64,000 nt of DNA from assembly GCA_011526565.1 (NCBI GenBank), contig WYBL01000100.1, positions 62,001-126,000 of the forward strand, in the 5' to 3' direction. The notes beneath the pieces were generated by a model. The model was not told the origin of the DNA, ran no database searches, and saw nothing but the letters and a program-made list of their open reading frames with translations. This stretch comes from Acidobacteriota bacterium. GTDB taxonomy: Bacteria > Acidobacteriota > Vicinamibacteria > Fen-336. The position numbers and the translations under genes were made by a program. Shown in pieces: positions 43,228-55,620 of this stretch; within the stretch, counting starts at the first letter, position 1; each line of letters starts with the position of its first letter.

Positions 43228-44364
43228 CTAGTCGCCCCCGCGACCGGCCCGCGGCGCGACCGCGCGGTATCCCGCCCGCGCCCGCACCTGGTAGCCCGGC
43301 ACCGTCACCGTGATCGTGCGCCAGCTCCCGTCCCGCTCCGCGTTGGTCGGGTCGTAGGCCAGCAGGTACTGGTTGGAGAGCTCCTCCGCGATCTCGGCGA
43401 AGGCCCGCTCCAGCTCGTCCTGGCGGTTGGTGTGGAACGAGCGCCCGCCGGACAGCTCCGAGATGTGCCTGATGATCCGCTGCAGCTCGGGCGTGTTGGT
43501 GCCGCGGCCCTGGCCGATCACGTAGACGGGCGCGTCGGAGGTCTCCAGCCGGCGTTCGACCTGGGTCACGCTGGCGAGGCTCGACTGGTCCTCGCCGTCG
43601 GTGAACACCACCAGCGCCTTGCGCCCCTTCTGCTTCGCGAGCAGCTCCATGCCCTGCAGCAGCGCGTCGTAGAGCGCGGTGCCGCCCCACGGCGCGAGCC
43701 GATCGACCGCTCGCTCGCGGGCCGCCGGGTCGGTCTCGCGCCGCGCCAGCGTGAACAGCGAGTCGTTGAACGCGATCAGCGTCGACGCGTCCTCGGGCCG
43801 CAGCGTGCGCAGGAAGCTCTTGACCGCGTCCTTCAGGCCGCCCATCGCCTCGGCCATGCTGCCACTCATGTCGACCGCCGCGACCACCTCGCGCGCCGAG
43901 CCGGGGCCGATGAAGTGGGCGATCGGCTGCGGCCGGCCGTCTTCGGCGACGCGGAAGTCCTTCTGCGCGAGCCCCTTCACGAAGCGCCCGTCGCCGTCGG
44001 TGACGGTCGCCGTGACCAGCACGAGGTTGGCCTCGCTGCCGATCATCAGCGCGTCGCCGCGGGTGCGCAGCGACGCCGCCACCCGGCGGCCGTCGCGCAG
44101 CACGGCCACCGCGCGGATCACCCGCGGCTTCACCTCGGCGCCGGCATCCCACTGGCACTCCCACGGCGCGCGCTCGCGGGTGCACACCGCGTGGCCGTCG
44201 GCGAACAGCGTGACGCGGGTGACCTGTTCCGCGAGGGCAGGCTCGAGCGCGGCGGCCAGCCGCACGGGGCCGCTCACGAAGTCGGTGGCGGCCGGGGCGA
44301 CGATCCCCAGCTCGTCGGCGCCGGCAGCGGCGGCGAGGGCCGCGCACAGGACCCAGGCTCTCAT
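43228..44364 (-). CDS. Exported VWFA protein with intact MIDAS (378 aa)
   Basis: Signal peptide (MRAWVLCAALAAAAGADE), an Ig-like N-domain (VSGPVRLAAALEP ... VTRVTLFADGHAVC), a linker domain similar to the opening of the two larger paralogs (LVLVTATVTDGDGRFVKGLAQKDFRVAEDG), and a VWFA domain with full metal site AVDMSGSM, threonine in GGTALYDALL and Asp in VFTDGEDQSS. The end, LSNQYLLAYDPTN, is typical of VWFA-related Acidobacterial proteins. Its ATG overlaps the upstream stop (ATGA). Of the three VWFA proteins in the operon this is the one expected to bind a ligand through a metal ion. Confidence 0.88.
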   Translation of the reverse strand: MRAWVLCAALAAAAGADELGIVAPAATDFVSGPVRLAAALEPALAEQVTRVTLFADGHAVCTRERAPWECQWDAGAEVKPRVIRAVAVLRDGRRVAASLRTRGDALMIGSEANLVLVTATVTDGDGRFVKGLAQKDFRVAEDGRPQPIAHFIGPGSAREVVAAVDMSGSMAEAMGGLKDAVKSFLRTLRPEDASTLIAFNDSLFTLARRETDPAARERAVDRLAPWGGTALYDALLQGMELLAKQKGRKALVVFTDGEDQSSLASVTQVERRLETSDAPVYVIGQGRGTNTPELQRIIRHISELSGGRSFHTNRQDELERAFAEIAEELSNQYLLAYDPTNAERDGSWRTITVTVPGYQVRARAGYRAVAPRAGRGGD

Positions 44365-46994
44365 GGCACCTCCGCCGCGACGATCGCGCCGTCGCCCGCG
44401 AGTGCCGCGAGGTAGTCGTCGACGCGGTGCTCGGGCAGCTCGCGGGAGAAGCGGGCGAAGGCCGTCTCGTCGCCCGCGTGGAGCAGGCGCAGGTTCTCGA
44501 ACGCGTCCTGCGCGGCGTAGGGGAAGAGCGCGGGCAGCAACGCGCCGGGCATGCCGCGCCGATCGAGCGAGAGCAGCAGCCGCACCGGCAGGTCGAGCGA
44601 ACGCTCGACCAGGAAGCCGTCGCGCTCGCGGCCGAACAGGTCCCACGCCGCCGCCCGCCGCGGGGGCGCGAGCCCCATCTGGTGATCCGTCAGCAACCGC
44701 GGCGCGCCGAAGCCCGCGGGCCACTCGATTCCGCCCCGCGCCGCCAGTTCCGCGAGCCCGAGCCCCGGCGCCGCGCCACCGGCCTGCGCGCGGCCGTGTT
44801 CGACCGCCTCCCGCACCCGGGCGGGATCGGGCAGCGCGGCCGGGTCGAGGGCGGCGAGCTGGCCCGCCCAGCGGCCCAGCGCCTGTCGCTCGGCGTCGCC
44901 GAGCTCGGGCGCGTGTGAAGGCGGGTCGGGCGAAGCGCGCCGCAGCGCCACCCGGGCGAAACCCGCCTCCAGCCCCAGCAGCGCGCCTTCGATCCGCCAC
45001 GGCCGGCCGGCCCCGGAGGCCGCGCGCGGCAGCGCGAACGCGAGCCGGGCCCGTTCGCCGGCGTCGCGCGCGCCGAGGCCGAACTCGTGGCGCCGGGCCA
45101 GCGCCTCGGGCGCGCGGTCCTGCAGCGGGCCCGCGTGGGCGGCGTAGAGCAGGCCCACCAGGGCGTCGGCGACCGCGGCGTCCGCCGCGGCCGTCAGCCG
45201 CTCTGCGCTGACGTCGCGCAGGCCGCCACCGCGCCGCAGGCCGGCGGCCACCTCGGTCACCTGCTGTTCCGGGTTCACCTCGCGGGTGGCCCCGGGCGGC
45301 ACGAACGGCGCGAGCGCGGCGAGCGGCCCGCGCAGCGCCGCCAGCTTGGCGGGGCCGGCCGCGGCGCGGTACTCCCGGGCCGCGCGCGCGAAGTCGAGGG
45401 CACTGGCGAGCAGCGGGATCGACTGGCCGTCGGCGAACTCGCGCAGGCGCCGCGCGCGGGCGCCCGCGACGTCCGCGCGGTACTCGAGGCCCTCGAAGCG
45501 GAAGCTCGCCTCGTCACGCGCGCGGGCCGGCACGCCGGCCAGCGCGCGGGCGACGACCGCGTCCGCGTCCGGCGGGACCACCTCGCCCCAGGTCGCGCGC
45601 GCGAGCCGCGGCAGCAGTTGCGACTCGAGCCACTCGGCCAGGCGTCCGTCGTAACCCTGGTCGCCACTCGTGTCGAGGGCCAGCAGGCCGCGGAGCAGCG
45701 GCTGCGTCGCTGTCTCGTCGAGCAGGCCATGGCGGTGCGCGTCGAGCAGCAACGCGAGCGCGCCCTGGAACTGGGCGACGGCGGCAGCCGCCCGCTCGCG
45801 CGGCAGGGCGACCAGGACGTCGGCGCGGCGCCGGGCCGAGGCGTGCAGCGTCGCCGGCGCGGACAGCACCTCCAGCGCGAGGGCGAGGGCAGGGCGGTCG
45901 CCCGCGCTGCGCACGGCGGCGAGCGCGTCGGCGTTCGCCGCGCCACCCGCGGCCAGCAGGCGCTGGCCGAACTGGAACTGGCCGAGGCGCTGCTCCGCGA
46001 CCGCGTCGATTCCCGCCTGCCCGATCTCGCGCACGAGCCACGCGGCGTCGACGGGCGTCGCGTCGGGGCCGGGGGCGTCGCGGTCGGCGAAGGCGGCGCT
46101 CCAGAAGTCGCGCGCGGCCGGCGCTGCCACGCGTCCCGCGCCATCCACCCGCACGGCGAGCAGCACGCGCGCGCCGTCGACTCGGCGCCGGGACAGTGGC
46201 GGCCGCGCCGGGTCCCACCAGGCCGGCTCGGCGGCGAACGCGCCGAGCAGCGACAGGAAGCGCTCCCGCCGGCGCTCGAGGTCGGCCTCGTCGAGGCCCA
46301 GCGCCCAGCCTCGCGCTTCCGGCCCCATCGCCGCGAGCGTCGCGTACAGGTAGGCCTCGCGACCGCCCGCGCGGGCGAAGAGCGCCCGCGCGAAGCGGGC
46401 CGGGCGGGCGGCGCTCGCCTCCAGCCGCGCCTCCCACAGGGCGCGGGCGGCGGGCCCGCCGGGGACGACCACCTCGCCGTTGTCGACGACGAGCGCCGCG
46501 GCGAACGCGGCGAACGCCGGGCCCGACTCGCGCGCGAGATCGCGCAGCGAGTCGGGGTCGGCGGCGAGCGCGTCGCGGGCCGCGGGCGAGAGCCCGGCGA
46601 GGCCGTGCAGCAGCCACGCGGCGCGCGGCTCGGTGAGCAGCGCGCAGGCGAGCGTCGCGGGGCGCAGGCGCAGCCCCAGCACGGCCGACCACTGCTGCGC
46701 GTCGAGCAGCGTCGGCACTGGTTCGCCGCCGCTGCCGGAGGCGGTGCACAGCGCGGCCAGCCGCTGCTGGCCGGCGATCCCGCGGCCGCGCTCGCCCCAC
46801 GGCACGTGCAGCCGCCGCGAGACGAGCAGCGGCAGGTCGGAAGCAGCCCAGGCGCTCGTCGGCAGCCCGATCGCCTCGGCGATCGAGGCTGCAGGAGAGG
46901 GGAGCGGGGCGATGGGCGGCTCCGCGCCGGCCGCCCCCGGGCCTGCCCCGGTCCCGAGGGCGGCCAGCGTCAGGAGGAGTGCAGGAAGTCGCAT
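44361..46994 (-). CDS. Large exported protein of unknown function, first gene of VWFA operon
   Basis: 877 residues, signal peptide (RLPALLLTLAALGTGAGPGAAGAE). I do not recognise a domain. The chain is Ala/Arg/Leu-rich and almost all helical in appearance, with segments like ACALLTEPRAAWLLHGLAGLSPAARDALAADP that suggest helical repeats, and few Cys. The C-terminus (FARFSRELPEHRVDDYLAALAGDG) is also helical. ATG at 46994; TATACT (47015-47010) lies 15 bp upstream and probably drives the whole four-gene operon. It overlaps the VWA gene by 4 bp. Position suggests it works with the VWFA proteins. Confidence 0.8.
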   Translation of the reverse strand: MRLPALLLTLAALGTGAGPGAAGAEPPIAPLPSPAASIAEAIGLPTSAWAASDLPLLVSRRLHVPWGERGRGIAGQQRLAALCTASGSGGEPVPTLLDAQQWSAVLGLRLRPATLACALLTEPRAAWLLHGLAGLSPAARDALAADPDSLRDLARESGPAFAAFAAALVVDNGEVVVPGGPAARALWEARLEASAARPARFARALFARAGGREAYLYATLAAMGPEARGWALGLDEADLERRRERFLSLLGAFAAEPAWWDPARPPLSRRRVDGARVLLAVRVDGAGRVAAPAARDFWSAAFADRDAPGPDATPVDAAWLVREIGQAGIDAVAEQRLGQFQFGQRLLAAGGAANADALAAVRSAGDRPALALALEVLSAPATLHASARRRADVLVALPRERAAAAVAQFQGALALLLDAHRHGLLDETATQPLLRGLLALDTSGDQGYDGRLAEWLESQLLPRLARATWGEVVPPDADAVVARALAGVPARARDEASFRFEGLEYRADVAGARARRLREFADGQSIPLLASALDFARAAREYRAAAGPAKLAALRGPLAALAPFVPPGATREVNPEQQVTEVAAGLRRGGGLRDVSAERLTAAADAAVADALVGLLYAAHAGPLQDRAPEALARRHEFGLGARDAGERARLAFALPRAASGAGRPWRIEGALLGLEAGFARVALRRASPDPPSHAPELGDAERQALGRWAGQLAALDPAALPDPARVREAVEHGRAQAGGAAPGLGLAELAARGGIEWPAGFGAPRLLTDHQMGLAPPRRAAAWDLFGRERDGFLVERSLDLPVRLLLSLDRRGMPGALLPALFPYAAQDAFENLRLLHAGDETAFARFSRELPEHRVDDYLAALAGDGAIVAAEVP

Positions 46995-47009
46995 CACGTC
47001 GAAGGCCGG

Positions 47010-47017
47010 AGTATAAG
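47010..47017. promoter_or_regulatory. Bidirectional -10 element between VWFA operon and rhodanese gene
   Basis: AGTATAAG reads TATAAG on + (47012-47017, 8 bp before the rhodanese ATG) and TATACT on - (47015-47010, 15 bp before the VWFA operon ATG). The two starts are only 31 bp apart, so one symmetric element may serve both. Confidence 0.5.
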
Positions 47018-47025
47018 AGCGCGCG

Positions 47026-47565
47026 ATGGCTCGACCACACCGCTTGCATCCAGCGCGATGGACGGCGCTCGTGCTCGCCGTGGCCCTCGGCCTCGGCGCG
47101 CTTGCGTGGAACGCGCGGCCGCTGGGCATGGCAGCGCTGCGGGCGCTGATCGCGATCTCGTTCGGCGACGTGCCCGCCGTCGACACCACGACGCTGGCGG
47201 CGGAGCTCGCGGGCCCGCGCCCGCCCCTCCTCCTCGACGCGCGCGACGCGGAGGAGTTCGCGGTCTCGCACCTGCCCGGCGCGCTCCACGTCCCGCCCCA
47301 CCGCGAGCCGGGCCTTGCGGGCGAACTGCCGCGCGACGCCCCCGTCGTCGTCTACTGCTCGGTCGGCTGGCGCAGCGCGGGTCTCGCGCGGCGCCTGATG
47401 GCGGCGGGGTTCCGTGACGTGCGCAACCTGGAGGGCAGCGCCTTCGCGTGGGCCAACGAAGGTCGCGCGCTCGCGGGCCGGCTCGGGGCGCGTGGCCAGG
47501 TCCATCCCTACGCCGCGGCGTTCGCCTGGCTGCTGGTGCCGGGCGCCCGCGGTCCCGCGTCGTGA
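47026..47565 (+). CDS. Membrane-anchored rhodanese-domain protein
   Basis: 179 residues. Hydrophobic anchor at about 11-30 (ARWTALVLAVALGLGALAW), then one rhodanese domain facing the periplasm: LLLDARDAEEFAVSHLPGALHVPP and the active loop VVYCSVGWRSAGLARRL with the catalytic Cys. It may handle sulfane sulfur or act as a redox/phosphatase-like domain. The mRNA start predicted from TATAAG leaves almost no leader. The stop overlaps the methyltransferase GTG by 4 bp. Confidence 0.88.
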   Translation: MARPHRLHPARWTALVLAVALGLGALAWNARPLGMAALRALIAISFGDVPAVDTTTLAAELAGPRPPLLLDARDAEEFAVSHLPGALHVPPHREPGLAGELPRDAPVVVYCSVGWRSAGLARRLMAAGFRDVRNLEGSAFAWANEGRALAGRLGARGQVHPYAAAFAWLLVPGARGPAS

Positions 47566-48359
47566 ACTGGCGCTGGCTGGCGTTCCGCGCCGCGGCGTGG
47601 CCTGCCCGGGGCCTCCAGCGCCTGACGCGGCTCGCCGAACACGTGGCCGTCGCGACGCTGACGCGCGAGCAGTTGATCGCCTCGGCCGGGCGCCACTGGG
47701 AGCACTTCAATCGGCTGCCGATCGCGCTGGGCAGCGAGCTCTTCGACTGGGAGCGCGGCCTGCTCGATCCCCTGCTCGCGGGCCGGAAGCGGGTGCTGGT
47801 GGTCGGCTGTGGAGCGGGTCGCGAGGTGCTGGCGCTGCTCGCCCGCGGGCATCGGGCCGATGGCATCGACATCGCGCCGCGCGCGGTCGAGCGCGCTCGC
47901 GAGCGCGTGAAGGCGGCGGGGCACGACTCGCACCTCGCGGTTGCCGCCCTCGAAGACCGGCCCGCGCTGCCAGGACCCTACGACCTCGTCCTCTTCTCCT
48001 GGTACTGCTACGGCTACATCCCCGACGCCCGTTTCCGCTGCCGTGCCCTCGAGGTGGCGGCGCAGGTGCTCGTTCCGGACGGGCGGGTGGTGCTCAGCTA
48101 CATGCCCGAGCGCCGGCCGACGCCCGGGCGCTCGGCCCGCGCCGCGGGGCTCGTCGCGCGGCTCCTGGGCAGCGGCTGGCAGCCCGAGCGCGGCGACGAG
48201 TTGCTGGCCCGCGGCGCGGGACTCGCCTCCTATCAGCACTTCTTCCGACCCGCCGACGTGGTCGACGAGGTGACGGCTGCCGGCCTGCAGCCCGTGTCGC
48301 ACGAGTTGCACGAGGTCGGCGGGCTGGTGGTCGCGGCGCGAGGTCCCGCGCGAGTGTGA
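47562..48359 (+). CDS. Class I SAM-dependent methyltransferase
   Basis: 265 residues with GTG start in a GTGA overlap with the rhodanese gene. SAM motif I VLVVGCGAGREVLALLA, acidic motif ADGIDIAPRAVERA, then LALED-like AALEDRPALPGPYDLVLFSWYCYGYI and late VLVPDGRVVLSYMPE. The N-terminal 45 residues are helical and basic. The target is unknown. Coupling to a rhodanese raises the possibility of sulfur-related methylation (for example thiol methylation), but nothing in the active site shows it. Confidence 0.85.
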   Translation: MNWRWLAFRAAAWPARGLQRLTRLAEHVAVATLTREQLIASAGRHWEHFNRLPIALGSELFDWERGLLDPLLAGRKRVLVVGCGAGREVLALLARGHRADGIDIAPRAVERARERVKAAGHDSHLAVAALEDRPALPGPYDLVLFSWYCYGYIPDARFRCRALEVAAQVLVPDGRVVLSYMPERRPTPGRSARAAGLVARLLGSGWQPERGDELLARGAGLASYQHFFRPADVVDEVTAAGLQPVSHELHEVGGLVVAARGPARV

Positions 48360-48377
48360 GCGGGGCCACGCGGGCGG

Positions 48378-48406
48378 TTGACAGCGCAGTTCTCGCCCCT
48401 TAGCCT
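48378..48406 (+). promoter_or_regulatory. Near-consensus sigma-70-type promoter of protein kinase gene
   Basis: TTGACA (48378-48383), 17-bp spacer, TAGCCT (48401-48406), 36 bp before the GTG. Perfect -35 and spacing; the best-defined housekeeping promoter in the window and the model for the TAGNNT -10 pattern. Confidence 0.7.
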
Positions 48407-48442
48407 CGCTTCCATCCTCGACAGGTCGACAGCAGGAGACTC

Positions 48443-50116
<1,674 letters not shown>

Positions 50117-50178
50117 GTCCCGCCCCGCCCCTTTTCCCGGTCGTTCGACGTTCCACCGGTTGCGGAGGTTGCTGCGCC

Positions 50179-51465
50179 ATGAGATCGCGTGCGTTCGTGC
50201 TGTCGTGCCTGCTGGCGGCGCTGCCAGCGCAGTCCCAGGAAGCTTCCAGCGGACTGTCGGGCCTGCTGCTGCGGTTCTTCTCGCCCAGCAACCCCGTGGT
50301 GCTGGCCGGCAATCCCAACCCGGCGTTCAGCCATGCCGCCCACTTCGTGTCGCAGCCCGCGGCGCAGGCGACGCTGAACCAGTTGAACCGCGGGATCGCC
50401 CAGCAGCTCTCGACCTTCCCGCTGGGCTCGTCTTCCGCCGGCTTCACCTACACGTTCGACGCCGGCGTCGGCGTCTTCCAGCGCAACACGGAGACGTTCG
50501 GCCCCGTCTTCGCCGAGCGCCCGCTGACCGCGGGCAAGGGCAAGTTCAGCTTCGGCGTGAACTACCTGAACGCCACCTACGACGAGGTCGAGGGCCGCGA
50601 CCTGCGCGACGGCAGTGGCATCCAGTTGTTCCTGACCCACCAGGACACCGACAGCGGGGGAAGCAACCTGACGCCCTGGTTCGAGGGCGACATCATCCGC
50701 GCGGACCTGCGACTCGACCTCGAGAACCAGACCTCGGTGCTGTACGCGAACTACGGCGTCACCGATCGCTTCGACATCGGCGTGGCGCTGCCCTTCGTGC
50801 GGGTGCGGCTGAACGCCTCGATCGACACCGAGATCGAGCGGCTGTCGACCAGCGTCGACCCGTTCGTGATCCACCAGTTCGAGGATGGCGGGATCCGCCG
50901 CACCTACACCGAGCGCGGCAGCGCCGAGGGTCTGGGCGACGTGGTCGTGCGCGCGAAGTACAACCTGTTCGCGAAGGCGTCCTCGAGCATGGCGCTGGCC
51001 GCCGACCTGCGGCTGCCGACGGGTGACGAGCAGGACCTGCTCGGCTCCGGCGTGACCCAGGCCAAGGTCTACGCGATCCTCGCCGGCGGCACGGGGCGCT
51101 TCTCGCCGCGGGCCAGCGTCGGCTACACCTTCTCCAGCGGCAGCGGCCCGGTGATCGGCGAGTTGCCCAACGAGTTCAACTACACGGTGGGCTTCGACCT
51201 GGCGCCGCACTCGCGGGTGACGATCACGGCGGACATGCTGGGCCGACTGCAGTTCGACGCCGAGCGGCTGGTGCTGGAGGACGAGACCTTCACCTACGTG
51301 CTGCGCACCGACCCCTCGAACGCCAACCTGCTGCTGGGTTCCGCCGGCGTCAAGATCAACCCCTTCGGCCGCCTGCTGCTGGTCGGCAACGTGCTGTTCG
51401 GCCTCGGCGACGACGGCCTGCAGGACAAGGTGACCCCGGTCTTCGGGCTCGACTACACCTTCTAG
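50179..51465 (+). CDS. Predicted outer-membrane beta-barrel protein
   Basis: 428 residues. Signal peptide (MRSRAFVLSCLLAALPAQSQ), then alternating polar/hydrophobic strands (GKFSFGVNYLNATYDE, TSVLYANYGVTDRFDIGVALPFVRVRLNAS, RVTITADMLGRLQFDAERL) and a C-terminal aromatic, VFGLDYTF, which is a standard Bam recognition signal. It looks like the transporter/conduit-type barrels annotated as 'DUF3187/MetA-pathway phenol degradation-like'. Cargo unknown. It lies between two related kinases, 63 bp behind one and convergent with the other. Confidence 0.8.
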   Translation: MRSRAFVLSCLLAALPAQSQEASSGLSGLLLRFFSPSNPVVLAGNPNPAFSHAAHFVSQPAAQATLNQLNRGIAQQLSTFPLGSSSAGFTYTFDAGVGVFQRNTETFGPVFAERPLTAGKGKFSFGVNYLNATYDEVEGRDLRDGSGIQLFLTHQDTDSGGSNLTPWFEGDIIRADLRLDLENQTSVLYANYGVTDRFDIGVALPFVRVRLNASIDTEIERLSTSVDPFVIHQFEDGGIRRTYTERGSAEGLGDVVVRAKYNLFAKASSSMALAADLRLPTGDEQDLLGSGVTQAKVYAILAGGTGRFSPRASVGYTFSSGSGPVIGELPNEFNYTVGFDLAPHSRVTITADMLGRLQFDAERLVLEDETFTYVLRTDPSNANLLLGSAGVKINPFGRLLLVGNVLFGLGDDGLQDKVTPVFGLDYTF

Positions 51466-51478
51466 GCCGCGACTCGTG

Positions 51479-51511
51479 CCGCACGCGCCCGGCGCCGCCG
51501 GGCGCGTGCGG
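51479..51511. terminator. 15-bp perfect hairpin between convergent genes
   Basis: CCGCACGCGCCCGGC (51479-51493), loop GCC, GCCGGGCGCGTGCGG (51497-51511). It sits between the barrel gene stop (51465) and the kinase stop (51513), so it can serve both directions. GC-only stem without T-run. Confidence 0.7.
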
Positions 51512-51512
51512 G

Positions 51513-53732
<2,220 letters not shown>

Positions 53733-53748
53733 CCCGCCTCTTCTGAAA

Positions 53749-55488
53749 ATGAATCCCGCGATCATAGCACCCGCCCTCCGCGCACTCGTTCCACTGTGGC
53801 CGTTCCTGCGCCCGCAGGCGTTCCGCGTGTTCGGCGGCGAGGCAGCGGGGCTCTCTGCGGCGCTGGTGGACGCGGCGCTCGTCGTCCTGCTCGCGCGATT
53901 CCTCGAGGGGGCCGGTGGCCGCGGTCCGGCGGAGTACGCGGCGGCCGTGGCCCTCGTGGTGCTGCGCGCGTTGCTGTCCCACGCCCAGGCGACGTGGCTG
54001 GGCGACGCGACGGCCCGGGTGCGCGCGGCGCTGACGTCGGCGCTGCACCAGCGGCTGCTCCGCGTGCCGCTCGCGCACCTGCGCGCCAACGGGTCGGGCG
54101 ACCTGCTGGCGCGCGTGTTCCACGACGTGCCGCTGGCCGCCGGCTTCGCGCTGCACGTCGTGCCGCAGGCGGTCCTCCAGGTGTGCCGCGCAGGCGTGCT
54201 GCTCGCGGCCGCTGCCTGCTTCGACCCCGCCACCGCGGGATTCGTCCTGCTCGCCGCACTCCCGCTACTGCTGCTGGCACGGGGGCTGGGTCGCCGCACG
54301 GCCTGGCTGCACGGCGACCTCGCCCAGCGCCACGGCGCGCTGTTCGCGGCAGCCGAAGACGCGCTCGCCGCGCCCGAGGCCCTGCGCGCGTTCCGGGCGG
54401 CAGGCGCGGAGCAGCGCCGGTTCGACCGGCTCGCGCAGGGCGTGGCCGAGCTCGAAGGCCGCGCGGCGCGGATGGCTTCGGCGTCCGAGCCGGCGGCCGC
54501 CGTGGTCGGCACCCTGCTGCTGCTGGGGTTGATCGCCCGCGGCCACGCGGTCGTCGCGGCCGGGGAACAGACGCTCGGCGCGCTGGCGGCCGCACTCGCC
54601 GCGGGAGCCGCCGCGCTGCTGTCGCTGCGCGGTCTCGTCGGGCTGCATTCCCACGCCCAGCAGGGCCGGGTCGCCGCCGGCCGGGTCGCCGACCTGATGG
54701 CCGCCGAGCTCGAGCCCGCTGGCGACGCGGGGAGCGAAGAGGCGCCGGTTTTCGCGCGCACGATCGCGTTCGAGGCGGTCACCTTCGAGTACCCCGGCCG
54801 CTCCCTCGCGCTGTCGCAGGTCGACCTCGTCCTGCACCGGGGCGAGCGGCTGGCGCTCGTCGGCGAGACAGGCGGTGGCAAGACGACCCTGCTCCGGCTG
54901 CTGCTGCGGCTCGAGTCGCCCACGGCCGGTCGCCTGACGCTCGACGGCGCCGATGCGGCCGCCGTGCCGATCGGCGCATGGCGCGCGTTGTTCGGTTTCG
55001 TGCCACAGGACGCGCAACTGCTGTCGCGCTCGATCGAAGCCAACCTGCGGCTCGGCCGCGATGCGGCTGCGCCTTCGGAGGTCGAGGCCGCCGCGGAGGC
55101 GGCCGGGCTGGGCAGACTGCTGGCGCGGCTGCCCGCGGGCCTCGCCACCGAGATCGGCGCGGCGGGCAAGCAGCTCTCCGGGGGCGAACGCCTGGAACTC
55201 GCGCTCGCCCGCGCCCTGCTCGGCGCGCCCGCGGTGCTGGTGCTCGACGAGGTGACCGCGAGCCTCGACTCGCTGAGCGAACGGCGCGCGCTCGACGCGA
55301 TCCGGCGTGCGTCGGAGGGGCGGACCCTGCTGCTCGTGACCCATCGACTCTCCACCGCGCGCCTCGCCGATCGGGTCGCGGTGCTCGAGGGCGGGCGCAT
55401 CGTGGAGTGCGGTCGCTTCGACGAACTGGTCGCCCGCGACGGCGCCCTGCGTCGCATCTGGGAGGCCCAGGGCCGGCCCGGCGCCTGA
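53749..55488 (+). CDS. ABC exporter, fused permease-ATPase
   Basis: 579 residues. About 20-310 is a membrane domain with about six helices (VDAALVVLLARFLEG, FVLLAALPLLLLARGLG, VVGTLLLLGLIARG). About 345-575 is the ATPase: Walker A LVGETGGGKTTLL, Q-loop FGFVPQDAQ, signature LSGGERLELALARALL, Walker B VLVLDEVTASLDS, H-loop LVTHRLS. It is a half-transporter that should dimerise; the substrate (lipid, peptide or drug) is unknown. ATG 53749 begins only 16 bp from the divergent kinase ATG and has no Shine-Dalgarno, so either it is leaderless or the true start is slightly further in. Confidence 0.9.
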   Translation: MNPAIIAPALRALVPLWPFLRPQAFRVFGGEAAGLSAALVDAALVVLLARFLEGAGGRGPAEYAAAVALVVLRALLSHAQATWLGDATARVRAALTSALHQRLLRVPLAHLRANGSGDLLARVFHDVPLAAGFALHVVPQAVLQVCRAGVLLAAAACFDPATAGFVLLAALPLLLLARGLGRRTAWLHGDLAQRHGALFAAAEDALAAPEALRAFRAAGAEQRRFDRLAQGVAELEGRAARMASASEPAAAVVGTLLLLGLIARGHAVVAAGEQTLGALAAALAAGAAALLSLRGLVGLHSHAQQGRVAAGRVADLMAAELEPAGDAGSEEAPVFARTIAFEAVTFEYPGRSLALSQVDLVLHRGERLALVGETGGGKTTLLRLLLRLESPTAGRLTLDGADAAAVPIGAWRALFGFVPQDAQLLSRSIEANLRLGRDAAAPSEVEAAAEAAGLGRLLARLPAGLATEIGAAGKQLSGGERLELALARALLGAPAVLVLDEVTASLDSLSERRALDAIRRASEGRTLLLVTHRLSTARLADRVAVLEGGRIVECGRFDELVARDGALRRIWEAQGRPGA

Positions 55489-55506
55489 CAGGCGAAACAC
55501 CGCTGT

Positions 55507-55522
55507 TGGCGCGCTGCTTGCA
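55507..55522 (+). promoter_or_regulatory. Sigma-54 (-24/-12) promoter candidate of hox operon
   Basis: TGGCGCG - N4 - TTGCA; GG at 55508-55509 and GC at 55520-55521 with exactly 10 bp between, matching the sigma-54 consensus (TGGCACG-N4-TTGCA) at all but one listed base. Transcription would start near 55533, giving a leader of about 220 bases before hoxF. No TAGNNT element is seen in this gap. Sigma-54 control of hydrogenase operons is known from Ralstonia. Confidence 0.6.
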
Positions 55523-55539
55523 GGCTTCTGGGGCAGAAA

Positions 55540-55620
55540 CCCCCGGGTGGGGGAGAGTCCGACAGCGCCGCCGGGTGGCGGCGCCAGGTCGCCCCCGCCC
55601 GCAGCGCACCGAAGGCGCTG
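55540..55620 (+). promoter_or_regulatory. Three-hairpin leader upstream of hoxF
   Basis: Three perfect stems in a row: CCCCC/GGGGG with GGGT loop (55540-55553), GCGCCGCC/GGCGGCGC with GGGT loop (55565-55584), CAGCGC/GCGCTG with ACCGAAG loop (55602-55620). The rest of the 266-bp gap (55489-55754) holds no gene; near the start codon is GCAA-ACG-TTGC (55734-55744). Could be a regulatory RNA leader, or the first stem part of a terminator for the ABC gene. Confidence 0.45.

Noticed and set aside
53761..53766. TATGAT as a promoter for the ABC exporter
   Set aside because: It lies downstream of the exporter ATG and faces the other way; it fits only the kinase gene.
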